64,000 bases of DNA from Fen-1298 sp050015675 (GTDB lineage: Bacteria > Bacteroidota > Ignavibacteria > UBA10030). The translations under genes and the position numbers were made by a program. Below are positions 1 to 8,792 of this stretch, piece after piece. Numbering within the stretch: position 1 is the stretch's first letter; every line of letters begins with the position of its first letter. The stretch lies in the NCBI GenBank assembly GCA_050015675.1, contig JBEKAY010000011.1, forward strand, positions 17,250 through 81,249. Direction: 5' to 3'. Under the pieces are notes generated by a model. It did not search any database. It was not told the origin of the DNA and was given only the letters and a program-made list of their open reading frames with translations.

Positions 1-1714
1 CTCCGGTGGCGACAAGGTCAAACGACAAGTCGCTTCCGTATTGTGGGTCTTTCAGCAAATCGGCAAGATCCAGCGATCGGATCCTGCTGGAGATATTATA
101 ACTTGTTGAGTCTTTATGAAAAAATGTGAGAAGACTTGATATCTCATAGGTCCCGCTTCCAACAGAAGCCGCCACATGAGATCGCAGCATTCCGTCAGCA
201 ACATCGAATACGAAAACTGAATGCTGAATTGACAATCCATTGAACGAGGAAGAATCCATTTCCACTTTCGCAATCCCGGTCATAGTGCGCAGATTAAAGC
301 CTGTTCCATCGATGGTCATCTTTGCATTAAGATTGCTAGAAAATTTTTGGTCTTTCAAAATAGTTTCCATTGCTAATGAATGTACAGCTACTGTACCTGA
401 ATACGCGGTATTAGATGGATCGATTTTCATCTTTCCGTCGATGTTAATATCTCCTGCCGCTGTGCTGCCGGTAAAGCGAGTTTTGAAATCTAACGGCCGT
501 CCTTCATACGTCAGCGAATATTTCACAGAACCGAGAAATGTTAAGTCAGGCAGATGAAGACCCGGCAGACAGTCGAGAAGATCGCGCGACGTAATGAAGT
601 TGTCGCTTGCATCCACCGTCATTTCCAAATCACGGGAATGGTGAATATTGCGAACCTGACCGTGGAGTTTCACTATTGAATTGGGCATTTGGATAGAAAG
701 CTGCTCAACGTTCAATATTCCAAATGTTCCGCTTGCTTTTAATTGAAGTTTGAGTGCATGATCAAGAAAATCTATAGATGGATATAAAAATTGTTTCAGT
801 TCCTTCGTATCAATATCATCCGCTGTCAATGAGAGATCGACTGGAATTGTTTTCAATTCTTCCATACTGGACAATCGGGTAATATCAATTCCTTTAATCC
901 CGGCGTTAAAACGGATATGTGTCCTTGGCGTTTCAATACTCACATTGCGTACACTTACTTCATTCTTCGTCAGCAGAAAATCACCGCTAAAGTGTTCGAG
1001 CGTAAATACCGGCACTTGATGCTGCCCTATTGATATTTTTTCGGAAGCGGCAGAAGTGAATTGTTCATCTCGATAAATTGATACGGAAAGATTCCTTATC
1101 TTCGCAGCATATTTATTGTTTTGTATTTGTGCAGAAACCACAAGCGTAAGCGCGTGGAGATTCATGCGGGCATAATCGATGACGCTGTCCGGCGGCACTT
1201 CGCGTTCTCCAATCTGCCGTTGATGAAGCAGAAGTGAATCTATGAACAGTACTTCTGCGTCCGTCAATTCCAAGCGTTTGATATCAATGTTCCACGCGGA
1301 GGAAGTCGTATCAGTCGGCATCGGTTTTATGAGGCGTGCAATGTTTGTTGAGCCGTCAACCGAGCGAGTGATATGAATACGGGGTTTCACAATGATGGCG
1401 TTGCTGACTCCAATACGCTTGAAAAGAAATCCTAACGGATCGTATTTCAATTCAACACGTTGAGCCGAAAAAAGCTCGATACCACCTCCTGTTACGGAGA
1501 CATCGTTAATCCTGAACCCGGTGATGAGATTACCATCGATTACACCAAGTTGAAGTTCACCGTTAATGACGGTCAAGGATTCATGCAGGAGGAGATCGCG
1601 AAGGTACGTCTTAAACGATCGGGTCTGTGTGTACCCGATTATAGCAATGATGCCAAATAAAAGAATACCACCAATGTAATATGTGATTCGAAAAAACTTG
1701 CGCACGTTGTTCAT
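1..1714 (-). CDS. tamB: TamB/AsmA-like envelope assembly protein, N-terminal part (runs off the window)
   Basis: An open frame without stops runs from an ATG at 1714 to the left edge, giving about 571 residues with the C-terminus missing. The protein begins MNNVRKFFRITYYIGG, a basic start followed by a single hydrophobic anchor (about residues 8-27). After that come repetitive beta-rich segments on the theme LxLKxDxLxFxLF, IxVxNAxIxxPxIHI and IKRLELTDAEV, as in AsmA/TamB proteins. In that family the protein is anchored in the inner membrane and spans the periplasm, where it is thought to help lipid or outer-membrane protein transport. It lies 74 bp downstream of the heptose genes on the same strand, which suits an envelope operon. 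The diagnostic C-terminal TamB domain (DUF490) is outside the window, so another AsmA-like protein remains possible. Confidence 0.72.
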   Translation of the reverse strand, partial: MNNVRKFFRITYYIGGILLFGIIAIIGYTQTRSFKTYLRDLLLHESLTVINGELQLGVIDGNLITGFRINDVSVTGGGIELFSAQRVELKYDPLGFLFKRIGVSNAIIVKPRIHITRSVDGSTNIARLIKPMPTDTTSSAWNIDIKRLELTDAEVLFIDSLLLHQRQIGEREVPPDSVIDYARMNLHALTLVVSAQIQNNKYAAKIRNLSVSIYRDEQFTSAASEKISIGQHQVPVFTLEHFSGDFLLTKNEVSVRNVSIETPRTHIRFNAGIKGIDITRLSSMEELKTIPVDLSLTADDIDTKELKQFLYPSIDFLDHALKLQLKASGTFGILNVEQLSIQMPNSIVKLHGQVRNIHHSRDLEMTVDASDNFITSRDLLDCLPGLHLPDLTFLGSVKYSLTYEGRPLDFKTRFTGSTAAGDINIDGKMKIDPSNTAYSGTVAVHSLAMETILKDQKFSSNLNAKMTIDGTGFNLRTMTGIAKVEMDSSSFNGLSIQHSVFVFDVADGMLRSHVAASVGSGTYEISSLLTFFHKDSTSYNISSRIRSLDLADLLKDPQYGSDLSFDLVATG

Positions 1715-1788
1715 TTCACCGCCACATTACGAAGAACAAGAAAAGCGGCACAGACGTGCGTGCGCGCAAAAAAATATCCTGTGCTCAT

Positions 1789-2268
1789 TCAATGCGCTTT
1801 GCCGCCTGCAATTTTTTTAATGATGTCTGTTGTGGAGCGATTGGGAAGAAAATCAATCGTTTGCACAGTGCCACCCGCTGCCTCAACAATATCTTTGCCT
1901 ACAATGGCATCAATCGTCCAATCGGAACCCTTCACAAGCACATCCGGCACAACGGTTTTGATGAGTTCGTACGGCGTGTCTTCATCAAAAAGGCATACAT
2001 AGTCAACCATACGAAAAGCGGCAAGTACTAAGGCGCGATCATCTTGACAAACGATTGGCCGCGTTGTTCCTTTAAGGCGTCTAACAGATGCGTCCGTATT
2101 TATACCGACCAAAAGCACGTCCCCAAGCGCTTTAGCCTTTGTCAAATATTCTATATGGCCGCGATGCACGATATCGAAACAGCCGTTAGTGAAAACAACT
2201 TCCTTTCCTTCACGCTTTAACTTTTCTCTAATCTGTACTAAATCTGCACGTGTGACGACATCACCCAT
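1789..2268 (-). CDS. rfaE2: D-glycero-beta-D-manno-heptose 1-phosphate adenylyltransferase
   Basis: A 159-residue protein of the cytidylyltransferase-like nucleotidyltransferase family. It has the nucleotide-binding motif TNGCFDIVHRGH (about residues 27-38, HxGH type) and the downstream VKGSDW segment seen in HldE/RfaE C-terminal domains. It activates heptose 1-phosphate to ADP-heptose, the precursor for the inner core of lipopolysaccharide, in the cytoplasm. Its ATG at 2268 overlaps the TAA of the kinase gene by one base (TAATG), indicating translational coupling. In Escherichia coli both activities are fused in HldE; here they are two proteins of normal length for the split form. The assignment is firm because of the paired kinase. 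Confidence 0.93.
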   Translation of the reverse strand: MGDVVTRADLVQIREKLKREGKEVVFTNGCFDIVHRGHIEYLTKAKALGDVLLVGINTDASVRRLKGTTRPIVCQDDRALVLAAFRMVDYVCLFDEDTPYELIKTVVPDVLVKGSDWTIDAIVGKDIVEAAGGTVQTIDFLPNRSTTDIIKKIAGGKAH

Positions 2269-3278
2269 TACCCCTTGCCTCCCTGATTGGTGTCTTTTAA
2301 GATCGTTTGAATCAACACGCTTTTGTCGATTGGTACAATACCAACTTCACCGCAGACAATTCCGCCAGCGTAATTTGCTAGCGCAGCAGATTCCACTACC
2401 GACGCGCCCGCGACCATTGCCATGGTCAGCGTTGCTATCACAGTATCGCCCGCGCCTGAAACATCGGCAACATTTCGTGTTTTCGTTTCCACATGCGCAA
2501 GTGAACCGTTTCGTTCAAGAAGGAGCATACCTTTTTCGCCAAGTGTCAATAAGATATTTTCCGCATTGAGCCTGGTGAACAATTCAATCGCCGCAGCTTC
2601 CATATCTTTGAAGGTATGCAGACGACGTCCCAATGCCTCTTCGGCTTCCTTGCGGTTCGGTTTAAAAACTGACACACCCTGATAGTCGAAAAAGTTGTTG
2701 AACTTCGGATCGACAGTGATCGTTTTTTTATGATCTTTTGCCATTTTAATGACCGACTTAATTAATTCTTTCGTCAGAACACCTTTGTTATAGTCTTCCA
2801 AAATTATTCCATCCAACGAGGCAATCTGATTCTCTATACTGGATAGGACTCTTGCTTGCGTATCGGCGTTCAAATCTACTTTCTCTTCTTGATCAATTCG
2901 CACTACATGTTGACCATGCGCTATAACACGTGTTTTGATCGTGGTTGGACGCGAATCATCAACTACAATTCCATCAGTCGGAAATCCATTGCCAGCTATT
3001 AAGTTTTGTAACATATCTGCACCGATATCTTTGCCAACAACGCCAATCATTAAGGGCACACCGCCTAGTGATGCGATGTTATTCGCAACATTTGCAGCAC
3101 CGCCAAGCCGTGTAGATTCCTCATCGACCTCGACAACAGGAACAGGTGCTTCCGGTGAAATACGCGATACTGTGCCCCAAAAATACCTGTCGAGCATTAA
3201 ATCACCAACAACTGCTATACGCTTGCCAGCAAAACCCTTTTGAATTTCTTCTAGACGATTCAGAGTAAAATGGACCAT
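2268..3278 (-). CDS. rfaE1: D-glycero-beta-D-manno-heptose-7-phosphate kinase
   Basis: A 336-residue PfkB/ribokinase-family sugar kinase. It shows the N-terminal region VVGDLMLDRYFWG with RISPEAPVPVVEV, typical of RfaE1/HldE. The GGAANVANN sugar-site motif follows, then VDPKFNNFFDYQG, KPNRKEAEEALG, and the catalytic VSGAGDTVIATL anion-hole and aspartate motif near residue 270. It phosphorylates heptose 7-phosphate at C1 for ADP-heptose synthesis. It is the first gene of a minus-strand run rfaE1-rfaE2-tamB. Length matches the family and the start ATG at 3278 is the only reasonable one. Nothing unusual was seen beyond the split from the adenylyltransferase. Confidence 0.93.
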   Translation of the reverse strand: MVHFTLNRLEEIQKGFAGKRIAVVGDLMLDRYFWGTVSRISPEAPVPVVEVDEESTRLGGAANVANNIASLGGVPLMIGVVGKDIGADMLQNLIAGNGFPTDGIVVDDSRPTTIKTRVIAHGQHVVRIDQEEKVDLNADTQARVLSSIENQIASLDGIILEDYNKGVLTKELIKSVIKMAKDHKKTITVDPKFNNFFDYQGVSVFKPNRKEAEEALGRRLHTFKDMEAAAIELFTRLNAENILLTLGEKGMLLLERNGSLAHVETKTRNVADVSGAGDTVIATLTMAMVAGASVVESAALANYAGGIVCGEVGIVPIDKSVLIQTILKDTNQGGKG

Positions 3279-3600
3279 TGAGCGTTTCCTAGTTTTTTGG
3301 TTATTTCTTAGTAGAATATAGCCAGAAAACGATGTACAAGCAAGATAACCGAATTATAAGGAAGCTCGGTAGGTTTTCGACAGAATTTATTTTCTCATGC
3401 TTATAAGTATCCTTGAGAAGAAGAAATGGAACAATTTTTCCAAAAATTCCGCGACCCGAGAATCAGTTACATATACCTTGCCATAACTCTGTTTCCCAAC
3501 ATTTCCGGCTTTCGTAAAATTTGGCATATATTTTTAATTGTCGGAAGCTTCTATCATTTCTTGCCGTGCTCTACAACATATCGACAATTGTGTGAAGTGC
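3279..3600. other. intergenic region without a recognised gene
   Basis: About 320 bp between the divergent rfaE1 (minus) and thiamine (plus) operons. The only open frames are short and AT-rich with no family resemblance. It must hold the rfaE1 promoter on the minus strand, which I could not pin down. Confidence 0.6.
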
Positions 3601-3629
3601 TTGACAACTTATCTTCTGTGAAGTATATT
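3601..3629 (+). promoter_or_regulatory. sigma-70-like promoter of the thiamine operon
   Basis: A perfect -35 hexamer TTGACA (3601-3606) is followed after exactly 17 bp by TATATT (3624-3629). The run TATATTTG also resembles the -7 element used by Bacteroidota sigma factors. The expected start of transcription (about 3636) is some 36 bases before the TPP riboswitch. That position supports it as the operon promoter. Confidence 0.6.
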
Positions 3630-3671
3630 TGTATAGTTGGTTTTGATAATCTAATGAGTTCTTTCATATAA

Positions 3672-3763
3672 GTTGTAGGGGTGCTACGATCCTATTTTTA
3701 CTTAGGATCGGGCTGAGATTACACTCTTGTAACCTGATCTGGATAATGCCAGCGTAGGGAAAT
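3672..3763 (+). promoter_or_regulatory. TPP riboswitch (THI element)
   Basis: The sequence carries the conserved THI-box blocks in order. First is GGGGTGC at about 3678, then a variable P3 hairpin GATCCTA...TTAGGATC. Next comes CTGAGA (3713-3718), followed by ACCTGATCTGGATAATGCCA and GCGTAGGGAA. This family binds thiamine pyrophosphate and shuts off downstream genes when it is plentiful. It sits in the leader of the receptor gene at 3850. An intrinsic terminator follows within 25 bases, so control is likely by transcription termination. Confidence 0.95.
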
Positions 3764-3783
3764 CGAAATAAATTTTTATGAAC

Positions 3784-3831
3784 ACCGTTTCTTTTTTCTC
3801 CGCTTGTATGGAGATGAGGAAACGGTTTTTT
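3784..3831 (+). terminator. intrinsic terminator forming the riboswitch expression platform
   Basis: A stem ACCGTTTC (3784-3791) pairs with GAAACGGT (3819-3826), with an inner helix TCTCC/GGAGA, and is followed by a run of six T. It lies between the TPP aptamer and the receptor start codon. It also overlaps an upstream ATG at 3778, which argues that this ATG is not used. A termination-type OFF switch is inferred. Confidence 0.8.
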
Positions 3832-3849
3832 AATTTAAGGAGAATCACT

Positions 3850-6114
3850 ATGCGTATTTATATTCTTTTTTTTGTTGCAGCACTGAGCTGCTTCGTTACA
3901 GCAGCACAAGAGAAGCTCGATCGTGATACAATGTATCAAGCAGAACCGGTAACGATAATAGCAACCCACGCAAGTGAGCGTATTTCACCGGTAACATTTT
4001 CTAATCTCAACCATACAGAAATCAAGCGACAGTATTCTGCACAAGATGTACCTGTCTTATTATCGGAACTGCCTTCCATTACGTTTTATTCTGAAAACGG
4101 GAATGGCACCGGCGGTTATAGCTATATTACTTTGCGCGGATTTGAACAACAGCGACTTTCGGTCATGGTCAATGGCGTACCGCAAAATGATCCTGAAGAT
4201 TTTAGTGTGTATTGGATTGACTTTCCCGATTTACTCGGCAGCACAACTAATATTCAGGTTCAGCGTGGCGCCGGGAGCGCATTCTATGGACCGCCTGCGA
4301 TTGGAGGTTCAGTAAATTTGCTCGCAGTTCCCTTCCAACCGAAACCCAATGTGACACTTGAAAGCACACTCGGCTTTCAGGAATACGGCGCAACAAACAC
4401 TATTGTGCTTTCGACTCGAAAATATTCCGCAACGTTTAATTCAGGACTCGTGGATAACCGATATATGTTTTATGGACGGCTTGGGAAACTTTCCACTGAC
4501 GGATATCGAGACAAATCGTGGGACGACATCAACTCATACTTCTTTGGAGTTGAGCGGCTTGATGAGACAATGACAACACGCATTCATTTTTATGGAGGGC
4601 CATTTAGCGATGGGTTAGCATACAATGGCATACCAAAATTTTATAATACTGATTTGAGACTTCGCCGGTCAAATTATAATTATTTTGAATTGAACGGTGC
4701 ACAGGATACAGTAACATATGCTACGAATCGAAGACCGCGAGAATCAGAAGAATTTTCACAACCGCATTTTGAATTGTTGCACGAGTGGAAGCTTTCTCCC
4801 AACATCACGTTCAATAATACATTCTTTTATATTCAAGGTGATGGATATTATGATTATGATGGATCAGGATTAGATACCTCTTCATTACGTTTGGGAAGTG
4901 CTTATGGATTTCCAACTTCGACCGATCCAACAAATATTCTCGTTCGCGCGTTTGTGGGGAATAAACAATGGGGGTGGTTGCCGCGTTTAGAAATCAACCA
5001 TGGAACCGGAGTATTGACACTTGGGGCAGAATTACGATTCCACCGCTCTCTCCACTGGGGTAAAATTTCCTATGCTGAAAATCTTCCGATGAATTATGAT
5101 CCGGATTATCGTTTCTATGAATACAATGGCGGGAAAAAGATAATTTCTGTTTATGGACATGAGTTGTACAAGTTGAACGATGCCATGACTTTAATGACCG
5201 ATCTTCAGTTTGTGTACAACCGGTATTCTCTTGAGAATGAAAAATTCTTAAACAACAGTTTTTCTGTCCCCTATTTCTTTCTCAATCCAAGAGTGGGAGT
5301 TAATTATAATATCAACGAATCAGTCAATTCGTACATCAATCTCGCTTATACATCTCGCGAGCCACGGTTAAAAGATTTATACAGTGCAGAAGAATCTATT
5401 TGGGGAAGTACTCCACAATTTAAAGCAGATATGACTGGTGGCATTGTCAGATATGATTTTACCAAGCCGCTTGCAAAACCCGAGCATCTCTTTGATCTTG
5501 AACTCGGCAGTGTGTATCGTGATGGACAAACAATGGCATCTCTTAATATCTTCTGGATGGAATTTCAGGATGAGTTGATTAAAAGTGGAGCCGTAGATAT
5601 TTTTGGAGAACCTGTGATGGGTAATGCAGATCGTACACGCCACATCGGTGTAGAACTCCAAGGTCAAATGGATCTAGCGCTGGGATTTACCGTGAGCGGA
5701 AATGCAACGATCTCAAACAATCGCTTAATTAGTTACTCTGTCGTGGATGGAGTGACTAACGGAATTGTCTATCGTCATAGTTTAGATGGTAATCCAATCG
5801 CCGGATCGCCCGATTTCATGGGAAATTTTCGATTATCTTATAGTTATAGCGATTTAAATACCTCGCTCGCTGCAAAATATGTAGGTGGTTTTTATACAGA
5901 TAATACCAAGAACAATCTTCTTAGGAATGACGCCTACACAGTTGTTAATGCAACGGTATCATATCGCGTCACATTAGGATCGGGCGTTTTTCTTACAATA
6001 CATGGTGAAGTAAGGAATGTGTTTGATGCGTTATATACCATGAGCGGTGAGGGTCAGGAATTTTTTCCGGCAGCTGAACGAAATTACATATTCGGAACGT
6101 CATTGCAATTATAA
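3850..6114 (+). CDS. TonB-dependent outer-membrane receptor, predicted thiamine uptake
   Basis: A 754-residue TonB-dependent receptor. The start at 3850 is chosen because AAGGAG precedes it by about nine bases and it gives a clean signal peptide (MRIYILFFVAALSCFVTAAQ). An in-frame ATG at 3778 would lie inside the leader terminator. The plug domain follows the signal: EPVTIIATHASE is a TonB-box-like start, then TLRGFEQQRLSVMVNGVP and VQRGAGSAFYGPPAIGGSVN. The rest forms the beta-barrel and ends with a terminal aromatic/hydrophobic strand (YIFGTSLQL). Receptors of this kind take up scarce ligands across the outer membrane using TonB energy. The TPP riboswitch directly upstream and the thiamine pyrophosphokinase downstream make thiamine, or a phosphate or precursor of it, the likely ligand. 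The ligand itself is inferred from context. Confidence 0.88.
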   Translation: MRIYILFFVAALSCFVTAAQEKLDRDTMYQAEPVTIIATHASERISPVTFSNLNHTEIKRQYSAQDVPVLLSELPSITFYSENGNGTGGYSYITLRGFEQQRLSVMVNGVPQNDPEDFSVYWIDFPDLLGSTTNIQVQRGAGSAFYGPPAIGGSVNLLAVPFQPKPNVTLESTLGFQEYGATNTIVLSTRKYSATFNSGLVDNRYMFYGRLGKLSTDGYRDKSWDDINSYFFGVERLDETMTTRIHFYGGPFSDGLAYNGIPKFYNTDLRLRRSNYNYFELNGAQDTVTYATNRRPRESEEFSQPHFELLHEWKLSPNITFNNTFFYIQGDGYYDYDGSGLDTSSLRLGSAYGFPTSTDPTNILVRAFVGNKQWGWLPRLEINHGTGVLTLGAELRFHRSLHWGKISYAENLPMNYDPDYRFYEYNGGKKIISVYGHELYKLNDAMTLMTDLQFVYNRYSLENEKFLNNSFSVPYFFLNPRVGVNYNINESVNSYINLAYTSREPRLKDLYSAEESIWGSTPQFKADMTGGIVRYDFTKPLAKPEHLFDLELGSVYRDGQTMASLNIFWMEFQDELIKSGAVDIFGEPVMGNADRTRHIGVELQGQMDLALGFTVSGNATISNNRLISYSVVDGVTNGIVYRHSLDGNPIAGSPDFMGNFRLSYSYSDLNTSLAAKYVGGFYTDNTKNNLLRNDAYTVVNATVSYRVTLGSGVFLTIHGEVRNVFDALYTMSGEGQEFFPAAERNYIFGTSLQL

Positions 6115-6278
6115 TAGTTCACGAAATAAAGATATTATATGCCTTTTTGCATCGCTCAACCTAAATTAGTAAATTAATCACAAGCATATCTTCATGCGTT
6201 ATGCAGATAAAGCGCTGGTTAATTAATTCGCGCTTCATCCCTTAGATATACCACCGACAACTATATGAAAGAAAATAC

Positions 6279-8123
6279 TTGAGATATTATTTATTCCTCC
6301 TTCTCATTGCTTTGATCACCTGTTATGAGACATATGCTCAAGATGCGGATTCAATTACGGTAGCGCTTCAACCTATAGTTGTCACCGCAACGCGCATGCC
6401 GACAAATGCGTTGTACGTGAGCCGTTCTATCGATATTATTGATGAACGGGCTATCGAAAATTCTGGCGCATCTTGTGTAGCGGAGTTGCTTCAAAATGGG
6501 GCAAATGTAGATGTCCAGCCGAGAGGAATCTTCGGCGTTCAAACAGATGTCAGTATCCGCGGCGCCTTGTTTAGTCAACATCTTCTTCTTCTCGACGGTG
6601 TTCGAATGAATGATCCACAAACATCTCATCACAATTATGACCTGCCAATTTCAATAGAACAGATCCAGCGTATTGAAGTTTTAAAAGGACCGGGCTCTGC
6701 TTTATACGGGCCTGATGCATTCGGTGGCGTTATCAATATTATCACACGCATCCCACATGAACAAACGTTGTACTTAAACTTAAGCGGCGGTGAAAATGGT
6801 TTAATGAACGCATCGGGGAATTATAATTTTTCTTCTTTCGGGGTACATTCATCAAACGTTATCGAGTATCGGCGTTCGGATGGCTACCACTTTGATACCG
6901 ATTTTCAAACATCAAGTATCTCATCGAATAACACTTTGGAACTTCCGTTTGGTACATACTCGTTGTTTGGCGGATACACAAACAAAGCATTTGGTGCATT
7001 CAATTTTTACGGGTCTTCTCCTTCGAAAGAATGGACTGAAACGACATTTTTCAATATGACGACAATATTTTCTTTTCCCTCTCTTCTGCTTCAACCAAAA
7101 TTGTCCTATAGACGGCATTATGACAAATTCATGTTTGACATTCGCATTCCTGATAAATTCGTGAACATCCATACTACTCATTCCTACAACGGAGAACTCC
7201 AATCAATCATACAGATATATGAATCTTGTTCGCTGATTGCGGGAATAGTTGGAAATATTGATAATATCGTAAGTACGAACCTGCAGAACCATAATCGTTC
7301 ATCCCTCGGTATTCTCACTGCACTGCACAGTGTTGTTCAGAAAAATATTCTTGTTGACTTTGGAATGCGTGAAGATTATCATTCTCAATATGGTCGGCAA
7401 TTTAATCCCACTATGAATGGAGGATATCTGTTTTCACAATATGCTAAGGTTTTTGTTACAGTTGGCCGTTCATTTCGCGCACCGAGTTATACAGAATTGT
7501 ACTATTCAAGTCCCACAAGAATTGGCAATGCGGACTTAAAATCAGAAACTGGGTGGTCTTACGAAATTGGCGGAGATTACACGTTTCAACAGCAGATGAG
7601 ACTAACGGCGTCATTATTTGAACGAGATCAGGAGAACCTCATCGACTACGTAAAATTTACTGCTGCAGATCCCGCATCGCGCGCTACAAATTTTACAACC
7701 GCAATCACGCGCGGTGTTGAAATAGCATTTCGATGGAACACCGGCATGAATATCGATCAGAGTTTGACGGATAATAGTGCGCTTCAATCCGTTCTTGTAA
7801 GTTACACGTATTTAGATTCTCGTATCGACATCGGGAATATTTACAGTTCGGTCTATAGCTTTACGCATCCAAGACATCAACTGAGTGCTGAATGCTCAGG
7901 TATTCTCCCTCTCTTCATAAATTGGACAGCCAGCGCTACGCATAAAATAAAATTAGATGGGACAAACTATACTCTTGTCGATGCAAAATTATCTCGAATG
8001 ATTTCCAATACTAACGTCTTTCTCCAGGGAACCAATCTCCTGAACCAATCGTACGAAGAAATCGCGGGCGTACCGTTACCCGGCAGATGGTTATGGGTTG
8101 GAGTTGAATTCAAGGTAATCTAG
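6279..8123 (+). CDS. second TonB-dependent receptor (BtuB/CirA-like), predicted thiamine operon member
   Basis: A 614-residue receptor with signal peptide MRYYLFLLLIALITCYETYA, TonB box QPIVVTATRMP, and plug motifs DVSIRGALFSQHLLLLDGV and VLKGPGSALYGPDAFGGVIN. A long barrel follows, with a C-terminal WVGVEFKVI strand. It resembles the BtuB/vitamin-receptor branch more than the first receptor does. The start is TTG at 6279. An ATG at 6265 in another frame reaches a stop after five codons (ATG...ACTTGA) just over the TTG, so a coupled mini-ORF or a start-region frameshift is possible. It lies 164 bp after the first receptor and 8 bp before the kinase gene, so it is probably co-transcribed. Having two receptors for one vitamin suggests different forms of the ligand. 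Confidence 0.86.
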   Translation: MRYYLFLLLIALITCYETYAQDADSITVALQPIVVTATRMPTNALYVSRSIDIIDERAIENSGASCVAELLQNGANVDVQPRGIFGVQTDVSIRGALFSQHLLLLDGVRMNDPQTSHHNYDLPISIEQIQRIEVLKGPGSALYGPDAFGGVINIITRIPHEQTLYLNLSGGENGLMNASGNYNFSSFGVHSSNVIEYRRSDGYHFDTDFQTSSISSNNTLELPFGTYSLFGGYTNKAFGAFNFYGSSPSKEWTETTFFNMTTIFSFPSLLLQPKLSYRRHYDKFMFDIRIPDKFVNIHTTHSYNGELQSIIQIYESCSLIAGIVGNIDNIVSTNLQNHNRSSLGILTALHSVVQKNILVDFGMREDYHSQYGRQFNPTMNGGYLFSQYAKVFVTVGRSFRAPSYTELYYSSPTRIGNADLKSETGWSYEIGGDYTFQQQMRLTASLFERDQENLIDYVKFTAADPASRATNFTTAITRGVEIAFRWNTGMNIDQSLTDNSALQSVLVSYTYLDSRIDIGNIYSSVYSFTHPRHQLSAECSGILPLFINWTASATHKIKLDGTNYTLVDAKLSRMISNTNVFLQGTNLLNQSYEEIAGVPLPGRWLWVGVEFKVI

Positions 8124-8131
8124 GATTTTTT

Positions 8132-8758
8132 ATGAAGCGCGCACTTATTCTCGCTAATGGAAAACCGCCAGGCAAGAAGCTCCTTCAAAAATTTCTTGCA
8201 TCCGCTGATTTGTTCATTTGTGCTGATGGCGGGGCTAACATCGCTGCGCGTTTTGGTTGCGCTCCTAATCTTATTATCGGTGATCTTGATTCTATAGAGA
8301 AAGAAACGCTTTCCGTCTTCAGCAATGTCGATGTAAAAAAGCTGAATGACCAAAACTCTACGGATTTAGAAAAGGCGCTGACGGCGACCGTTCGGAAGAA
8401 GTATAAAGAAATAGTTGTACTTGGGGCAACAGGCGGGCGGCTTGATCACGCTATTGGAAACTTAAGTGCGCTTGCAAAATTTTCCCGTAAAGCGCATATC
8501 ACATTTGTAGATAACATGGGAAAATTCATTGCAATCAATCATTCATTAGAATTCAACCTTCCCATCGGCACAATCATTTCACTTCTGCCACTTTCTCGAT
8601 GCAGTGGAATTGTAACGAAAGGATTAAAATGGAATCTGAGAAATGAATCCCTGGAGCTTGGAGTCCGCGAAAGCACGAGTAATGTTATTGTCTCTTTTCC
8701 GGCGAACATCAAGGTCAAAAAAGGCAACCTTATCGCTTTTATAGCGATTAATATCTAA
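8132..8758 (+). CDS. thiN: thiamine pyrophosphokinase
   Basis: A 208-residue cytoplasmic enzyme that converts thiamine plus ATP to thiamine pyrophosphate and AMP. The catalytic domain carries all family motifs: ADGGAN (31-36), GDLDS (50-54), DQNSTD (73-78) and GATGGRLDH (98-106). A C-terminal beta-rich thiamine-binding domain follows (TKGLKWNL, STSNVIVSF). Length is normal for the family. It starts 8 bp after the second receptor, so it belongs to the riboswitch operon and completes a salvage route in which imported thiamine is directly pyrophosphorylated. No thiamine biosynthetic genes occur in this window. Confidence 0.95.
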   Translation: MKRALILANGKPPGKKLLQKFLASADLFICADGGANIAARFGCAPNLIIGDLDSIEKETLSVFSNVDVKKLNDQNSTDLEKALTATVRKKYKEIVVLGATGGRLDHAIGNLSALAKFSRKAHITFVDNMGKFIAINHSLEFNLPIGTIISLLPLSRCSGIVTKGLKWNLRNESLELGVRESTSNVIVSFPANIKVKKGNLIAFIAINI

Positions 8759-8792
8759 AACCTCTTATCAAAATTCTAATTTCTAATAGCCA

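Noticed and set aside
240..557. Plus-strand open frame of 105 codons
   Set aside because: It lies opposite the continuous TamB-like frame, which has a sensible start, membrane anchor and repeats.
3426..3671. Plus-strand open frame of 81 codons in the rfaE/thiamine gap
   Set aside because: AT-rich, hydrophobic by composition, without ribosome site, and it contains the operon promoter.
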